Positions 16,150 to 25,430 are shown, counted from the stretch's first letter. The stretch: 64,000 nucleotides of DNA from Bosea sp. F3-2 (GCF_008253865.1 NZ_CP042333.1:1-64000); one strand, 5' to 3'. The notes: a model not told the origin generated them from the sequence alone. A program made the numbers and translations.

Positions 16150-17603
16150 GGCGAGCTTCGCTTGATCCGCGGCGCTGGCCGCTGGCGTTCAAGGCGCCTG
16201 CGCTCGTCGCAGTTTTCATGTTGGTGGTCAGTGTCGTACTCACCAACGTCGTGCTCACGAGACTGCGCGAGACGCAGGAGCGGCAGCTCGCGGCAATGTC
16301 GACGATCTACCTCAACGGGCTGGCCTCGGCGGTCATTCCACATGTCCTGCGGGAGGATATTTGGGAGATCTTCGACATTATCGAGAGGGGGGCGACGCTC
16401 GAAGGTGGCTTTGGCCGCGCGAGTATCGTGGTCGTCGACAGCAAAGGAGAAACCCTTGCCGCAAGCGATCCTCGGCAAGCGCCCGTGCTCAGTCGGCAAT
16501 CAGAACGAGACCGGGCCTTCGAGGGCGACGCGCTGCTTTTGGTCGACACGGGCAAAGCGCGCGCTTTCGCGCGAAGGCCCTTGATCTATCAGGATCGCCG
16601 CATCGGCGAGATCTATGTTGACTATGATATCTCGCACCTCCTGCGCGAGCGCGACGAGGTCCTCCGAACGCTGGTCGCCACAAACGCTGCGATCGCCTTG
16701 CTGCTCGCCGCCTTCGGCTATTGGATCATCAGGCGCATGCTCGGGCCTCTTGGCACCTTGTCGAGGCACCTCGATCTCAGCGTCTCAGGTCCGGTGCAGC
16801 CTATTCCTAAAGATGAGATCGTAGCGTCCACCCGCGAGTTCAGACGCCTGTTCATCCGCTTCAACGTGATGGCGCGTGCGGTCAACGAGCGCGAGGCGAT
16901 TGCCAAAGAGCTGGCGAATGAGGAGCGGCTGGCCAGCCTCGGACGCCTGGCCTCCGGCATGGCCCATGAGATCAACAACCCTCTCGGCGGCCTGTTCAAC
17001 GCAATCGACACGTTGAAGCGCCATGGCGACAAGCCGAAGGTTCGCTCGATCTCGCTCGATTTGATTGAACGCGGTCTCAAGGGGATCAGGGACGTCGTCC
17101 GCTCGACGCTTGCGGCATATCGTGCCGATCGCGATCCACGCCATCTTGCTGCAAACGACATCGATGATCTGCGATTGCTCGTTCGGCCCGAGATCGCCAG
17201 GCGCACACTCACTCTGGATTGGCAAAACTCCATCCAGGGCGAATTGCCCATCGAGGCAACCGCGTTCCGACAAATCGCGTTGAATCTGTTGCTCAACGCG
17301 ATCAGTGTAAGCCCGCCCGGAGGCCAGCTTTCGCTAATCTGCGCGATAGAAGGCGATCATCTGCTGCTGGAAGTTCACGATCAGGGGCCCGGCTTCAGTC
17401 CCGATGCCCATGCCGTTCTTGCGGGTGAAACCAGCAGCCCAGTTCCGTTCGGCGAAGGGGCAGGGCTTGGATTATGGGTCACGCGTCGGCTCCTCGAGGA
17501 GTTGGGAGGTCAGGTGGCGATCGCCAGGTCACCGCTTGGAGGCGCCTTGATCCGCATGACAATCCCCCTGCGCGCAAAAGAGGAGCTTCGCGATGTCGCT
17601 TGA
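16146..17603 (+). CDS. aioS: AioS sensor histidine kinase
   Basis: A 485-residue kinase. Transmembrane segment 1 is at about residues 16-38 and segment 2 at about 180-200, bounding a periplasmic domain of roughly 140 residues that should meet AioX. A HAMP-like linker follows, then the phosphoacceptor H274 in SGMAHEINNPLGGL. The ATPase domain has the N box (NLLLNAI), the G1 box (DQGPGFS) and the G2 box (GEGAGLGLWV). ATG 16146 lies in the overlap with aioX. It phosphorylates AioR, whose gene overlaps it by 11 bp. Confidence 0.9.
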   Translation: MRRASLDPRRWPLAFKAPALVAVFMLVVSVVLTNVVLTRLRETQERQLAAMSTIYLNGLASAVIPHVLREDIWEIFDIIERGATLEGGFGRASIVVVDSKGETLAASDPRQAPVLSRQSERDRAFEGDALLLVDTGKARAFARRPLIYQDRRIGEIYVDYDISHLLRERDEVLRTLVATNAAIALLLAAFGYWIIRRMLGPLGTLSRHLDLSVSGPVQPIPKDEIVASTREFRRLFIRFNVMARAVNEREAIAKELANEERLASLGRLASGMAHEINNPLGGLFNAIDTLKRHGDKPKVRSISLDLIERGLKGIRDVVRSTLAAYRADRDPRHLAANDIDDLRLLVRPEIARRTLTLDWQNSIQGELPIEATAFRQIALNLLLNAISVSPPGGQLSLICAIEGDHLLLEVHDQGPGFSPDAHAVLAGETSSPVPFGEGAGLGLWVTRRLLEELGGQVAIARSPLGGALIRMTIPLRAKEELRDVA

Positions 17604-18909
17604 ACGTTGCGCGATCGGCTTGATCGAGGACGATCCGATCATGGGGGAATCCCTTGTCCAGAGGCTCGCCATTGAAGGCGCCGATGTCACCTGGTGGAAG
17701 ACTAAAGCGGAGGCTGTGCAGGGACTCTCGAAGCGCCGGCCGCAGGCGGTGATCTGCGATCTCAAGCTGCCAGACGGCAATGGCGAGGAAATCTTCCTTG
17801 AGACCGTGAAGTCCGAGCGAGCTCCCCCGTTTCTGTTTATGACCGCCTTCGGAGAGATCGATCAGGCGGTGCGGTTGATGCGGTGCGGCGCGGCGGATTA
17901 CGTCACAAAGCCCTTTGAGATGTCAGCATTTCTTGAGCGCTTGGAGACATTGGTCGATCCGTCCGAGCCGGAAGGCGAGGGGCTTCTTGGTGTATCGCCC
18001 TCAATGCGCGCGCTCGAAAACACTCTCATGCGACTGGCCCGGGTGAGCGCTCCGGTCTTGCTCACCGGTGAGACCGGGTGTGGCAAAGAAGTTTGCGCCC
18101 GGTTGCTGCATGCATCCCGCGGCACAGCCGGGCCCTTCATGGCCGTGAATTGTGCCGCTATACCGCCAGACCTTATGGAGAGCGAGCTCTTTGGGCATGA
18201 GAAGGGCTCCTTTTCTGGTGCTCACGCCCGCCATCTTGGCTACGCTGAGCGTGCTGGCGCGGGAACCCTGTTTCTTGATGAGATCGGCGATCTCGCGCCT
18301 AAGCTTCAGGCAAAGCTCCTGCGGCTACTGGAGGATCGCAATTTCGGCCGGGTGGGCGGCGAGCAGGTCGTGCCGTTCAGGGCCAGGGTGATCTGCGCCA
18401 CCAATGCCGACTTGCCGCAGAAGGTGAAAGAAGGCTCATTCCGCGAGGATCTGCTCTATCGGATCAATGTGGTGCATGTCCCGGTTCCGCCGCTTCGTGA
18501 TCGCGGCGAGGACATCGCGTGGTTGATGGAACGCTTTGTCGCGGAGTTCGCCGGGGATGGTGACGACCGTATCCAGGGAGCGAGCGCCCTGGCCGTGGAG
18601 GCGGCGCTCGCCCATGATTGGCCCGGCAATGTGCGCGAACTCCGCAATCGCGTCGAACGTGGGATTGCCTTGGGCGACGGCCCGCTGCTGATGCCCGGCG
18701 ATTTGTTTCCCGAGTTTGGGTCCGCTTCCAAACCGGCGCAGCGAGAAGGTCTCGACGGAGTGCGCGACGAGGCTGAGAGACGTCATATCGTACGCGTTCT
18801 CGCTGAAAACGACGGAGCAGTGATCGCGACCGCAAAGGCGCTTGGCGTCTCGCGAACTACGCTCTGGGAAAAGATGAGGCGATACGGAATCGAGCCTCAG
18901 AAGAGCTGA
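17593..18909 (+). CDS. aioR: AioR, NtrC-family sigma-54-dependent response regulator
   Basis: A 438-residue protein. The receiver domain has phospho-acceptor Asp56 (VICDLKLPDG). A central AAA+ domain has Walker A GETGCGKE, the sigma-54 contact loop GSFSGA (a variant of GAFTGA), and Walker B AGTLFLDEIGDL. A Fis-type C-terminal HTH ends in TAKALGVSRTTLWEKMRR. It should act on the -24/-12 promoter at 19822-19838 in front of aioBA. The GAFTGA to GSFSGA change is tolerated in several family members. Confidence 0.92.
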   Translation: MSLERCAIGLIEDDPIMGESLVQRLAIEGADVTWWKTKAEAVQGLSKRRPQAVICDLKLPDGNGEEIFLETVKSERAPPFLFMTAFGEIDQAVRLMRCGAADYVTKPFEMSAFLERLETLVDPSEPEGEGLLGVSPSMRALENTLMRLARVSAPVLLTGETGCGKEVCARLLHASRGTAGPFMAVNCAAIPPDLMESELFGHEKGSFSGAHARHLGYAERAGAGTLFLDEIGDLAPKLQAKLLRLLEDRNFGRVGGEQVVPFRARVICATNADLPQKVKEGSFREDLLYRINVVHVPVPPLRDRGEDIAWLMERFVAEFAGDGDDRIQGASALAVEAALAHDWPGNVRELRNRVERGIALGDGPLLMPGDLFPEFGSASKPAQREGLDGVRDEAERRHIVRVLAENDGAVIATAKALGVSRTTLWEKMRRYGIEPQKS

Positions 18910-18983
18910 GTCCCGTCAAACCGTGTGACTTGACACGTTTTGTGTCCCGATGTATCCGTGGCGCATCTCACGGTTCAGGGCGC

Positions 18984-19523
18984 ATGACCTCTCGACGTCA
19001 AACCATCCGCTACATCTCGACCGAATTCACACCTGCCGAAGCGGCTCGCGCCACCGGCGTTTCCGTGGAATTGCAGCGCGATTGGAAGCGGCGAGGATAT
19101 CTGGCCTCGCGGGAGGACGGGAAGCACAGCCGATATACCTTCGAGGATCTGAGCCGCATGCTCGCGCTCAAGTCCTTTTCCGATGCGGGAATTGGACTTC
19201 GGGTCGCGACCACCCCGCTGGGAAGCGATGGCTTTCGCAACGCTGAAACGGCAGCGAGCATGGCCATGTTGCCGATGCTCGGCTTCGCGAACTATGCGAT
19301 CAGGACGACCGACCCCAGCCACAGGATCGGGCGCTATGTGATCGTCGATAGCGCGGGGGTTTGCCGGACCGACAGCCTCGATGACTATGAACGAGAGCGA
19401 GGGATGCTTCAGACCGGCGGTCCGGTTGCCATCATTTTCGACTGCAAGAAGGCGGCCGAGGCGATCCTCGCGAAACTCGATCGACCGCACTTGATCGTCG
19501 AAACCTCTATCTCGGACAAGTGA
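18984..19523 (+). CDS. MerR-like HTH regulator inside the aio locus
   Basis: A 179-residue protein. Residues 13-60 form a MerR-type winged helix (FTPAEAARATGVSVELQRDW, then RYTFEDLSRMLALK). The C-terminal 110 residues are unrecognised and contain two separated cysteines (GVCRTD and FDCKKA) that could bind metal or arsenite. It sits between aioR and aioB in the same direction, before the aioB promoter. This gene is not part of the minimal aioXSR-BA arrangement I know. It may fine-tune the locus or answer another signal. ATG 18984 is preferred; the frame is open back to 18930. Confidence 0.7.
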   Translation: MTSRRQTIRYISTEFTPAEAARATGVSVELQRDWKRRGYLASREDGKHSRYTFEDLSRMLALKSFSDAGIGLRVATTPLGSDGFRNAETAASMAMLPMLGFANYAIRTTDPSHRIGRYVIVDSAGVCRTDSLDDYERERGMLQTGGPVAIIFDCKKAAEAILAKLDRPHLIVETSISDK

Positions 19524-19528
19524 GGGAC

Positions 19529-19702
19529 ATGATGCCGAGCCTCGATTCCCTCGCAGCGATCGTCGCCTCTCCCACTGTGTTGAGCCTGATCGGGGTCGTG
19601 GGGCTCGTCCTTGCGATGCGCCTGCGGCGGCTCAAATGGAGGGATGTGGAGCTTTCTTTCGGGCGCGACGATGGCGAGCAGCCGCCGGGTTCCTCGCGTT
19701 GA
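19529..19702 (+). CDS. Small single-span membrane protein
   Basis: About 57 residues starting six bases after the previous stop, with AGGGA at 19523-19527. One hydrophobic helix (PTVLSLIGVVGLVLAMRL) is followed by a basic patch (RRLKWR) and an acidic polar tail. The positive-inside rule places the C-terminus in the cytoplasm. Function is unknown. Coupling to the MerR-like gene suggests a partner, perhaps a membrane tether or sensor. Because it is so short, it could still be a chance frame. Confidence 0.45.
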   Translation: MMPSLDSLAAIVASPTVLSLIGVVGLVLAMRLRRLKWRDVELSFGRDDGEQPPGSSR

Positions 19703-19821
19703 TTGCGACGTTCAGCGTCCCGAACCTTCGCGGTCGCAACACGTTCGGAAATCTGAACGCTTCAGATCTCATCACTCCGCTCCAGTCGTTGTTTTGATAG
19801 GGCTTTTCGGCTTTCCGCCTT

Positions 19822-19838
19822 TCGGCACGGGGCCTGCA
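19822..19838 (+). promoter_or_regulatory. Sigma-54 (-24/-12) promoter of aioBA
   Basis: The sequence CGGCACGGGGCCTGCA has GG at 19824-19825 and GC at 19836-19837, exactly 10 bp apart. This matches the RpoN consensus TGGCAC-N5-TTGC at most positions. The predicted start is about 12 bp downstream, leaving a leader of about 30 nt before aioB at 19882. An AioR (NtrC-type) activator gene lies just upstream. Confidence 0.75.
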
Positions 19839-19881
19839 GTCACCTCCTACCGCTTACGAGAAGACGGCTGGAGGAAACCCA

Positions 19882-20403
19882 ATGAAGAAGTGCGATCTGA
19901 TGGTCGATCTTGGCCGGCGCCGGTTCCTGTCAGGAGCGGGGTTTGCAGCGGCTGGCGCCGCTGCGACGACGATCGTCTCCGCGCCGGCTCAGGCAAAGCC
20001 CGCTGCCGCGCTGGTCGAGTATCCCGCCAACAAGCTCGGAACCGTCGCCGAGCTCAAGGTCAACGAGCCAAAGGACGTTGCCTATCCCGATGATGATGCG
20101 CCGGGCGTGCTGATCAAGCTCGGCAAGCGCGTTCCGGGAGGGGTCGGTCCCGACGGAGACATCGTCGGCTTCTCAACCGTCTGTCCGCACAAGGGCTTCC
20201 CACTCGCGTTCAACGCGGCCGACAAGACTCTTAACTGCCCCGGGCACTACTCCCGCTTCGATTGCGAGGCCGGCGGCCAGCAGGTGTGGGGGCAGTCGAC
20301 CCAGAACCTGCCGCAATACGCGCTGCGGGTCGAAGCCAATGGTGACATCGTTGCCGAGGGGCTCGACGAGCTTCTCTACGGCCGCTTGTCCAACGTGCTG
20401 TGA
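19882..20403 (+). CDS. aioB: AioB, arsenite oxidase small (Rieske) subunit
   Basis: A 173-residue protein with a Tat signal (GRRRFLSGAGFAAAGAAA) that exports the folded complex. The Rieske [2Fe-2S] ligands are Cys101 and His103 (CPHKGF) and Cys119 and His122 (CPGHYSRFD). The two extra cysteines that form a disulfide in bc1-type Rieske proteins are replaced by Phe106 and Gly121, as known for some AioB proteins, which should lower the redox potential. GGAGG lies 5 bp before ATG. It passes electrons from AioA to a periplasmic cytochrome c. Confidence 0.95.
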   Translation: MKKCDLMVDLGRRRFLSGAGFAAAGAAATTIVSAPAQAKPAAALVEYPANKLGTVAELKVNEPKDVAYPDDDAPGVLIKLGKRVPGGVGPDGDIVGFSTVCPHKGFPLAFNAADKTLNCPGHYSRFDCEAGGQQVWGQSTQNLPQYALRVEANGDIVAEGLDELLYGRLSNVL

Positions 20404-20414
20404 GGGAGAAGACC

Positions 20415-22877
20415 ATGACCTACAAGCGTCAGATCGATCGCCTCCCCATCGTCCCTGCGGATGCCAAGGAGCACAATGTCACCTGCCACTTTTGCATCGT
20501 CGGGTGCGGCTACAAGGCCTACACTTGGGACATCAACCGGCAGGGCGGCACGGATCCGAACCAGAACAAATTCAAGGTCGATCTTGCCCAGCAGCAGGGG
20601 GCCGACAGCAGCGCTTGGTACTCGCCGTCGATGTACAACATCGTCAAGCAGGACGGTAAGGACGTCCACCTGGTCATCATGCCGGACAAGAACTGCGTGG
20701 TGAATTCGGGTCTCGGCTCGGTCCGCGGCGCCCGCATGGCGGAGACTTCGTTCTCGGAAGCACGCTCGACCCAGCAGCAGCGTCTCACGCACCCGATGGT
20801 TTGGCGCTATGGCGCGATGTCGCCGACGTCCTGGGATGATGCGCTCGATCTCGTGGCCCGGGTCACCTGCCAGATCGTCAAGGATCAGGGCGAGGATGGA
20901 CTCTTCGTCTCCGCCTTCGACCATGGTGGCGCCGGCGGCGGCTACGAGAATACCTGGGGCACCGGGAAGCTTTATTTCGGCGCCATGAAGGTGAAGAACA
21001 TCCGGATCCACAACCGGCCAGCCTACAATTCCGAGGTCCATGCCACGCGCGACATGGGCATCGGCGAGCTCAACAACTGCTACGAGGATGCCGAGCTCGC
21101 CGACACGATCGTCGTGGTCGGTGCCAATCCGCTGGAGACCCAGACCAACTATTTCCTGAACCATTGGGTGCCGAATCTGCGTGGCACGTCGATGGACAAA
21201 AAGCGCGCCGAGCTTCCGAACGAGGCTCATCCACCCGCACGTATTGTCATCATCGATCCACGCCGCACCGTGACCGTCAACGCCTGCGAGGTGGAGGCCG
21301 GCAAGGACCGAGTGATGCACCTCGCCATCAACTCGGGCAGCGATCTTGCGCTGTTCAATGCCTGGATGACGTACATCGCCGAGAAGGGTTGGGTCGACAG
21401 GGCGCTGATCGCGGCCTCAACCAACGGCTTCGATAAGATGGTCGTGGCCAACAAGACGACCCTGGAGCAAGCTGCCGCTCTGACAGGCCTTACCGTGGAC
21501 CAGATACGCCAGTCGGCGGAATGGATCGCGTCGCCCAAGGAAGGCAATGCCCGCCGCCGCACCATGTTCGCCTACGAGAAGGGCCTGATCTGGGGCAACG
21601 ACAACTACCGCACCAACGGAGCGCTCGTGAATGTCGCTCTCGCGACCGGTAACATCGGTCGCCCTGGAGGGGGCTGCGTGCGCCTCGGCGGCCACCAGGA
21701 AGGCTGTTCGCGCCCGTCCGATGCTCATGTCGGCCGCCCGGCGGCATATGTCGACAAGCTCCTAATCGACGGCAAGGGCGGCGTCCACCACATCTGGGGG
21801 TGTGACCACTACAAGACGACGCTCAATGCCTACCAGTTCAAGCGAACCTACAAGAAGCGAACCGACCTGGTGAAGGAAGCCATGGACTCGGTCCCGTTCG
21901 GCGACCGCGCAGCTCTGGTCAACGCCATCGTCGAGGCGATCAAGAAGGGCGGGTTGTTCTCGGTCGACGTGGACATCATACCGAGCCAGATCGGGCAGGC
22001 GTCGCATGTCTGGCTCCCGGCCGCGACCTCCGGCGAGATGAACCTGACCTCCATGAACGGCGAGCGCCGGATGCGCCTCGTCGAGCGCTACATGGATCCG
22101 CCCGGACAGGCGATGCCCGATTGCCTGATCGCGGCCCGCATCGCCAACAACATGGAGCGCGTCTTCCGCGAGATCGGGATGGCTCAGGTCGCCGACAACT
22201 TCAAAGGCTTTGATTGGAAGACGGAGGAAGACGCCTTCATGGATGGCTACCACGCTCATGAGAAGGGCGGGGAGCACGTCACCTATGCTCGGCTGAAGGC
22301 GATGGGCACGAATGGCTTCCAGGAGCCGGCGACCGGCTTCGCGGACGGCAAGATCATCGGCACGAAGCGGCTGTTCGCCGACGGCAAGTTCGGTGGCAAG
22401 GACGGCAAGGCCACCTTCATGGAGACGCAGTGGCGTGGCCTCCAGGCTGCCGGCAAGCAGGCCGAGAAGGACAAGTTCCCGTTCCTGATCAACAACGGGC
22501 GGGCCAACCTGGTCTGGCAGAGCGCCTATCTCGACCAGAAGAACGACTTCGTCATGGACGCCCAGCCGTATCCCTTCATCGAGCTGAACCCAGCCGACAT
22601 GGCAGAGCTCGGCCTCAAGGACGGGGATCTCGTCGAGGTCTACAACGACAATGGCTCGACGCAGGCCATGGCCTATCCGACGCCTTCGGCGAAGCGAAAG
22701 CAGGCCTTCATGCTGTTCGCTTTTCCCACCGGCGTCCAAGGCAATGTCGTCTCGGCAGGCGTCAATGAGTTTGTGATCCCGAACTACAAGCAGACCTGGG
22801 GCAACATCCGGAAGATCGCGAGCGCGCCGGAGAATACCAGGCACCTGTCCTTCAAGAGCCGCGAATACGCGGTCTGA
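20415..22877 (+). CDS. aioA: AioA, arsenite oxidase large molybdopterin subunit
   Basis: An 820-residue protein of usual family length, from ATG 20415 with GGGAG upstream. The [3Fe-4S] motif is Cys24-X2-Cys27-X3-Cys31 with Ser102 exactly 70 residues further on, the hallmark that separates AioA from [4Fe-4S] DMSO reductases. The molybdopterin-binding body follows (AFDHGGAGGGYENTWGTGK and VVVGANPLETQTNYFLNHW). It oxidises As(III) to As(V) in the periplasm and has no signal of its own, so it is carried out by the AioB Tat signal. Begins 11 bp after aioB. Confidence 0.96.
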   Translation: MTYKRQIDRLPIVPADAKEHNVTCHFCIVGCGYKAYTWDINRQGGTDPNQNKFKVDLAQQQGADSSAWYSPSMYNIVKQDGKDVHLVIMPDKNCVVNSGLGSVRGARMAETSFSEARSTQQQRLTHPMVWRYGAMSPTSWDDALDLVARVTCQIVKDQGEDGLFVSAFDHGGAGGGYENTWGTGKLYFGAMKVKNIRIHNRPAYNSEVHATRDMGIGELNNCYEDAELADTIVVVGANPLETQTNYFLNHWVPNLRGTSMDKKRAELPNEAHPPARIVIIDPRRTVTVNACEVEAGKDRVMHLAINSGSDLALFNAWMTYIAEKGWVDRALIAASTNGFDKMVVANKTTLEQAAALTGLTVDQIRQSAEWIASPKEGNARRRTMFAYEKGLIWGNDNYRTNGALVNVALATGNIGRPGGGCVRLGGHQEGCSRPSDAHVGRPAAYVDKLLIDGKGGVHHIWGCDHYKTTLNAYQFKRTYKKRTDLVKEAMDSVPFGDRAALVNAIVEAIKKGGLFSVDVDIIPSQIGQASHVWLPAATSGEMNLTSMNGERRMRLVERYMDPPGQAMPDCLIAARIANNMERVFREIGMAQVADNFKGFDWKTEEDAFMDGYHAHEKGGEHVTYARLKAMGTNGFQEPATGFADGKIIGTKRLFADGKFGGKDGKATFMETQWRGLQAAGKQAEKDKFPFLINNGRANLVWQSAYLDQKNDFVMDAQPYPFIELNPADMAELGLKDGDLVEVYNDNGSTQAMAYPTPSAKRKQAFMLFAFPTGVQGNVVSAGVNEFVIPNYKQTWGNIRKIASAPENTRHLSFKSREYAV

Positions 22878-22888
22878 CGCCGTCACGA

Positions 22889-22920
22889 TGAACGGGCCGC
22901 GCGCATGCGCGACCCGTTCA
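22889..22920 (+). terminator. Hairpin between aioA and moeA
   Basis: TGAACGGG and CCCGTTCA arms continue after one mismatch into CGCGC/GCGCG, with a GCAT loop: 13 paired positions, very GC-rich. It is followed by only TTT. It may be a partial terminator or a 3' stabiliser that lowers moeA and cytochrome expression relative to aioBA. Confidence 0.6.
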
Positions 22921-22951
22921 TTTCCCGTCGCTTCCAGCTCGCAGGTTGCCC

Positions 22952-24226
22952 ATGACCGCTCCCGTTGCGGCCGAAGCACTGCTCGCGGCTTCAGCCCCCG
23001 ATCATGCTTCCGTCACTCTCTCGGTTCCGGAAGCATGCGCTCGCGCTTCAGCCTATGCGCCGCCGCTTATCGGAACCGACATCGTCACAGTGGCGCAGGG
23101 GACCGGTCGCACGCTTGCCGAACCCGTTGTCGCGCTGGTGGCGACGCCGCCCTTCACCCAATCCGCCATGGACGGCTATGCCGTGGCTGCGTGCGGCGGG
23201 CTCGCGGTCGGAAACCGCGTTCAGGTTGTTGGTCGTATTCCCGCCGGCGGCCGCGGGGGCAAGATCGCTCCTGGCCAAGCGATCCGGCTATTCACGGGAG
23301 CTCCGATTCCCGAGGGGGCCGACGCCGTCGTCATGCAAGAGCATGTCGACCGCGATGGCGATATCATCGTCTTGCGTCGCCCGATCCGGACAGGAGACAA
23401 TATCCGGATCAAGGGCGAAGACGTTCAACCGCTTGAGATTCTTCTGCAGGCGGGCGAGCGTCTCGATGCGCGCCATCTCGCCCTTGCCGCCGCGCAAGGC
23501 ATCGGCACCCTCAAGGTACGCACACGGCCGCGTGTGGCCGTGATCTCGACGGGAGGCGAACTCCGACAGGCTGGTGACGCGCTCGAATCCAGCGCGATCT
23601 ATGATTCTAACCGGCCAATGCTGCTCGCCTTGATCGAGCAATCTGGCTTGGTTTCTATCGATGGCGGCTGGGTTCCTGACCAGCCCGAAATGATCGCAGA
23701 TCGTCTGCTATGCATGGCCGAGCGCGCCGACCTCATTGTCACGAGCGGAGGCGCCTCCCTCGGCGAGGAGGATCATGCGCTTGAAGCGCTGGAGCGGGCA
23801 GGTGGCAGCGGCGAGACCCTCAAGATCGCCTTGAAGCCCGGCAAGCCCGCCGTCGTCGGCCGCGTCGGTTCGGCGGCTTATCTCGGCCTGCCAGGGAACC
23901 CCGTTTCGAGCTTGGTGTGCTGGCTGCTGCTGGGCCGCACGATGGCCTGCTCCCTGGAGGGGCGGGAGCCTCCACGGCGGCTCGGCTTTCCGCTCCCGAG
24001 CAAGTCGGCCTTTGCTCGCCGCGCAGGCCGAACCGAGTTCGTTCCGGTCAAACTCGAAGAGGGGCACGATGGCCTCGGTGTCGAGATCCTTGGCCGCGGA
24101 GGCTCTGCCCGCCTGCAACCACTCGCCGAAGCCGATGGCCTGGCCGAGATCGCCGCTGAGAGCGACGGCATTCGGCCTGGTGATCTTGTCCTGTTTCATC
24201 CGCTTCGCGGCGGCTTCGCCATCTGA
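22952..24226 (+). CDS. moeA: MoeA-type molybdopterin molybdenumtransferase
   Basis: A 424-residue MoeA homologue. Recognisable pieces are PFTQSAMDGYAV near residue 70, FTGAPIPEGADAVVMQE, the MoCF-fold loops TGGEL and TSGGASLGEEDH, and LPGNPVSS near the end of the catalytic domain. It inserts Mo into molybdopterin and so supports AioA; aio-linked moeA copies are known from other arsenite oxidisers. Start ATG 22952; an in-frame TTG at 22946 is less likely. Probably co-transcribed with the next cytochrome gene. Confidence 0.92.
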   Translation: MTAPVAAEALLAASAPDHASVTLSVPEACARASAYAPPLIGTDIVTVAQGTGRTLAEPVVALVATPPFTQSAMDGYAVAACGGLAVGNRVQVVGRIPAGGRGGKIAPGQAIRLFTGAPIPEGADAVVMQEHVDRDGDIIVLRRPIRTGDNIRIKGEDVQPLEILLQAGERLDARHLALAAAQGIGTLKVRTRPRVAVISTGGELRQAGDALESSAIYDSNRPMLLALIEQSGLVSIDGGWVPDQPEMIADRLLCMAERADLIVTSGGASLGEEDHALEALERAGGSGETLKIALKPGKPAVVGRVGSAAYLGLPGNPVSSLVCWLLLGRTMACSLEGREPPRRLGFPLPSKSAFARRAGRTEFVPVKLEEGHDGLGVEILGRGGSARLQPLAEADGLAEIAAESDGIRPGDLVLFHPLRGGFAI

Positions 24227-24254
24227 CCCTGTCATCATTGGAGATCCATCGATC

Positions 24255-24641
24255 ATGAATCGCCTGTGGTCTATGCTTGCCTTGCTCGCCGTCTCGCCGT
24301 CCGTTGTCGTTGCCCAGGACATCTCCGCGGGCGAGCGCTCCTGGAACAAATGCCGCGCCTGCCACCAGATAGGTGAAACCGCGAAGAACGGCGTCGGGCC
24401 GGAACTCAATGGCCTATTCGGGCGGCATTCCGGATCAGTCGAGGGCTACAGCTATTCGAGCGCCAACAAGAACTCGGGCATCACCTGGGACGAGGCGACA
24501 TTCGCCATCTACATCAAGGATCCGAAGGCCAGGATCCCGGGAACCAAAATGGTGTTCGCCGGCATCAAGAATGAGCAGGAGATCAAGGACCTGACGGCCT
24601 TCCTCAAGCAATTCGGCAAGGACGGAAAGAAGGCTCCGTGA
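24255..24641 (+). CDS. Cytochrome c (class I, c552/c2-like), electron acceptor of arsenite oxidase
   Basis: A 128-residue protein. It has a Sec signal peptide (MNRLWSMLALLAVSPSVVVA), the haem motif CRACH and an axial Met in GTKMVFAGIKN. It is the usual periplasmic partner next to aioBA (often named cytC or aioD in arsenite oxidisers) and takes electrons from the AioB Rieske centre to the respiratory chain. The longer frame from 24012 runs inside moeA and is not the start. Confidence 0.9.
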   Translation: MNRLWSMLALLAVSPSVVVAQDISAGERSWNKCRACHQIGETAKNGVGPELNGLFGRHSGSVEGYSYSSANKNSGITWDEATFAIYIKDPKARIPGTKMVFAGIKNEQEIKDLTAFLKQFGKDGKKAP

Positions 24642-24674
24642 GAGCCGGTGTCGTGGATGCCAACATTCGAAACA

Positions 24675-25430
24675 TCAATCGATCGACCCCAAGTTCGTAT
24701 TCCCGATCGCAACGATGCGCTTGTCGATGAACATCATCTTGCGCTTCGGCGCGCCGGGATCGATCAGCCGCGACGTGAGGGAGACGATACAGACCCGCCA
24801 GTCGGGGATATTGGGTTGGGGGGCGTCTAAATACCCGATCAGGACGGTCACGCCGCGGCGTTCCAATTCCCGCACTGCTCCCAAGGTATGCTCGTAGAGC
24901 GGACGGCGCGCAGTATCCGACATTGGCGTTCCATCAGACTGTTCGGCCAAGCAGAACGACACCAGGTCGAGATATTCACGCAGGTTTTCGATGTCGGCGC
25001 TATATGCATCCGGCAAATTGGGTGCATGCATCAGATAGGCGCAGCAGCGAGAAGCCTCGCGAACCTGCACCTGCCCAGTGAAGCGCGCGACCTCGACGGG
25101 TACAAGATTACCGTAGGTCTCCTTGATCTCCGCTTCGACCTCTTCCCGCGGAATGGTTGTGCGCGGGGTAGTGTAGTGCCCGGCGGCATAGCCAAACGCC
25201 CCAGCTATGCGGTTGAGGGCTTCGTCTGTGACGGGCTCGCCGCGCTCGACGCGCTCTACCGTGGAAAGGGATACGCGGGCGAAATCCGCCAACGTCAACT
25301 TCTTCCAGTTGCGGAGTTTGCGCGTAACGGCGACGGAGAAGGCGATCACGTCGAGGGGCGGCCTACGCACTTCGTCATGCTCAACGTGTTCAAGCTGCGC
25401 GGCCCGGCCGAGGACTGCTTTTAAAGACAT
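24675..25430 (-). CDS. XRE-family regulator divergent from the CD-NTase operon
   Basis: A 251-residue protein. An Xre helix-turn-helix lies at about residues 30-85 (LRNWKKLTLADFARVSLSTV, then ERVERGEPVTDEALNRIA). The rest is a C-terminal domain of about 165 residues that I do not recognise, with a paired cysteine (EASRCCAYLMHA). GGAGG lies about 10 bases before ATG 25430. It diverges from the CD-NTase/SLATT genes and is separated from them by 152 bp, so it likely controls them. The large C-terminal domain could sense the infection signal. It converges on the aio cytochrome gene. Confidence 0.75.
   Translation of the reverse strand: MSLKAVLGRAAQLEHVEHDEVRRPPLDVIAFSVAVTRKLRNWKKLTLADFARVSLSTVERVERGEPVTDEALNRIAGAFGYAAGHYTTPRTTIPREEVEAEIKETYGNLVPVEVARFTGQVQVREASRCCAYLMHAPNLPDAYSADIENLREYLDLVSFCLAEQSDGTPMSDTARRPLYEHTLGAVRELERRGVTVLIGYLDAPQPNIPDWRVCIVSLTSRLIDPGAPKRKMMFIDKRIVAIGNTNLGSID

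Noticed and set aside
20376..22979. Two long minus-strand frames (314 and 405 residues) opposite aioA
   Set aside because: Antisense shadows caused by high-GC codon use in aioA.
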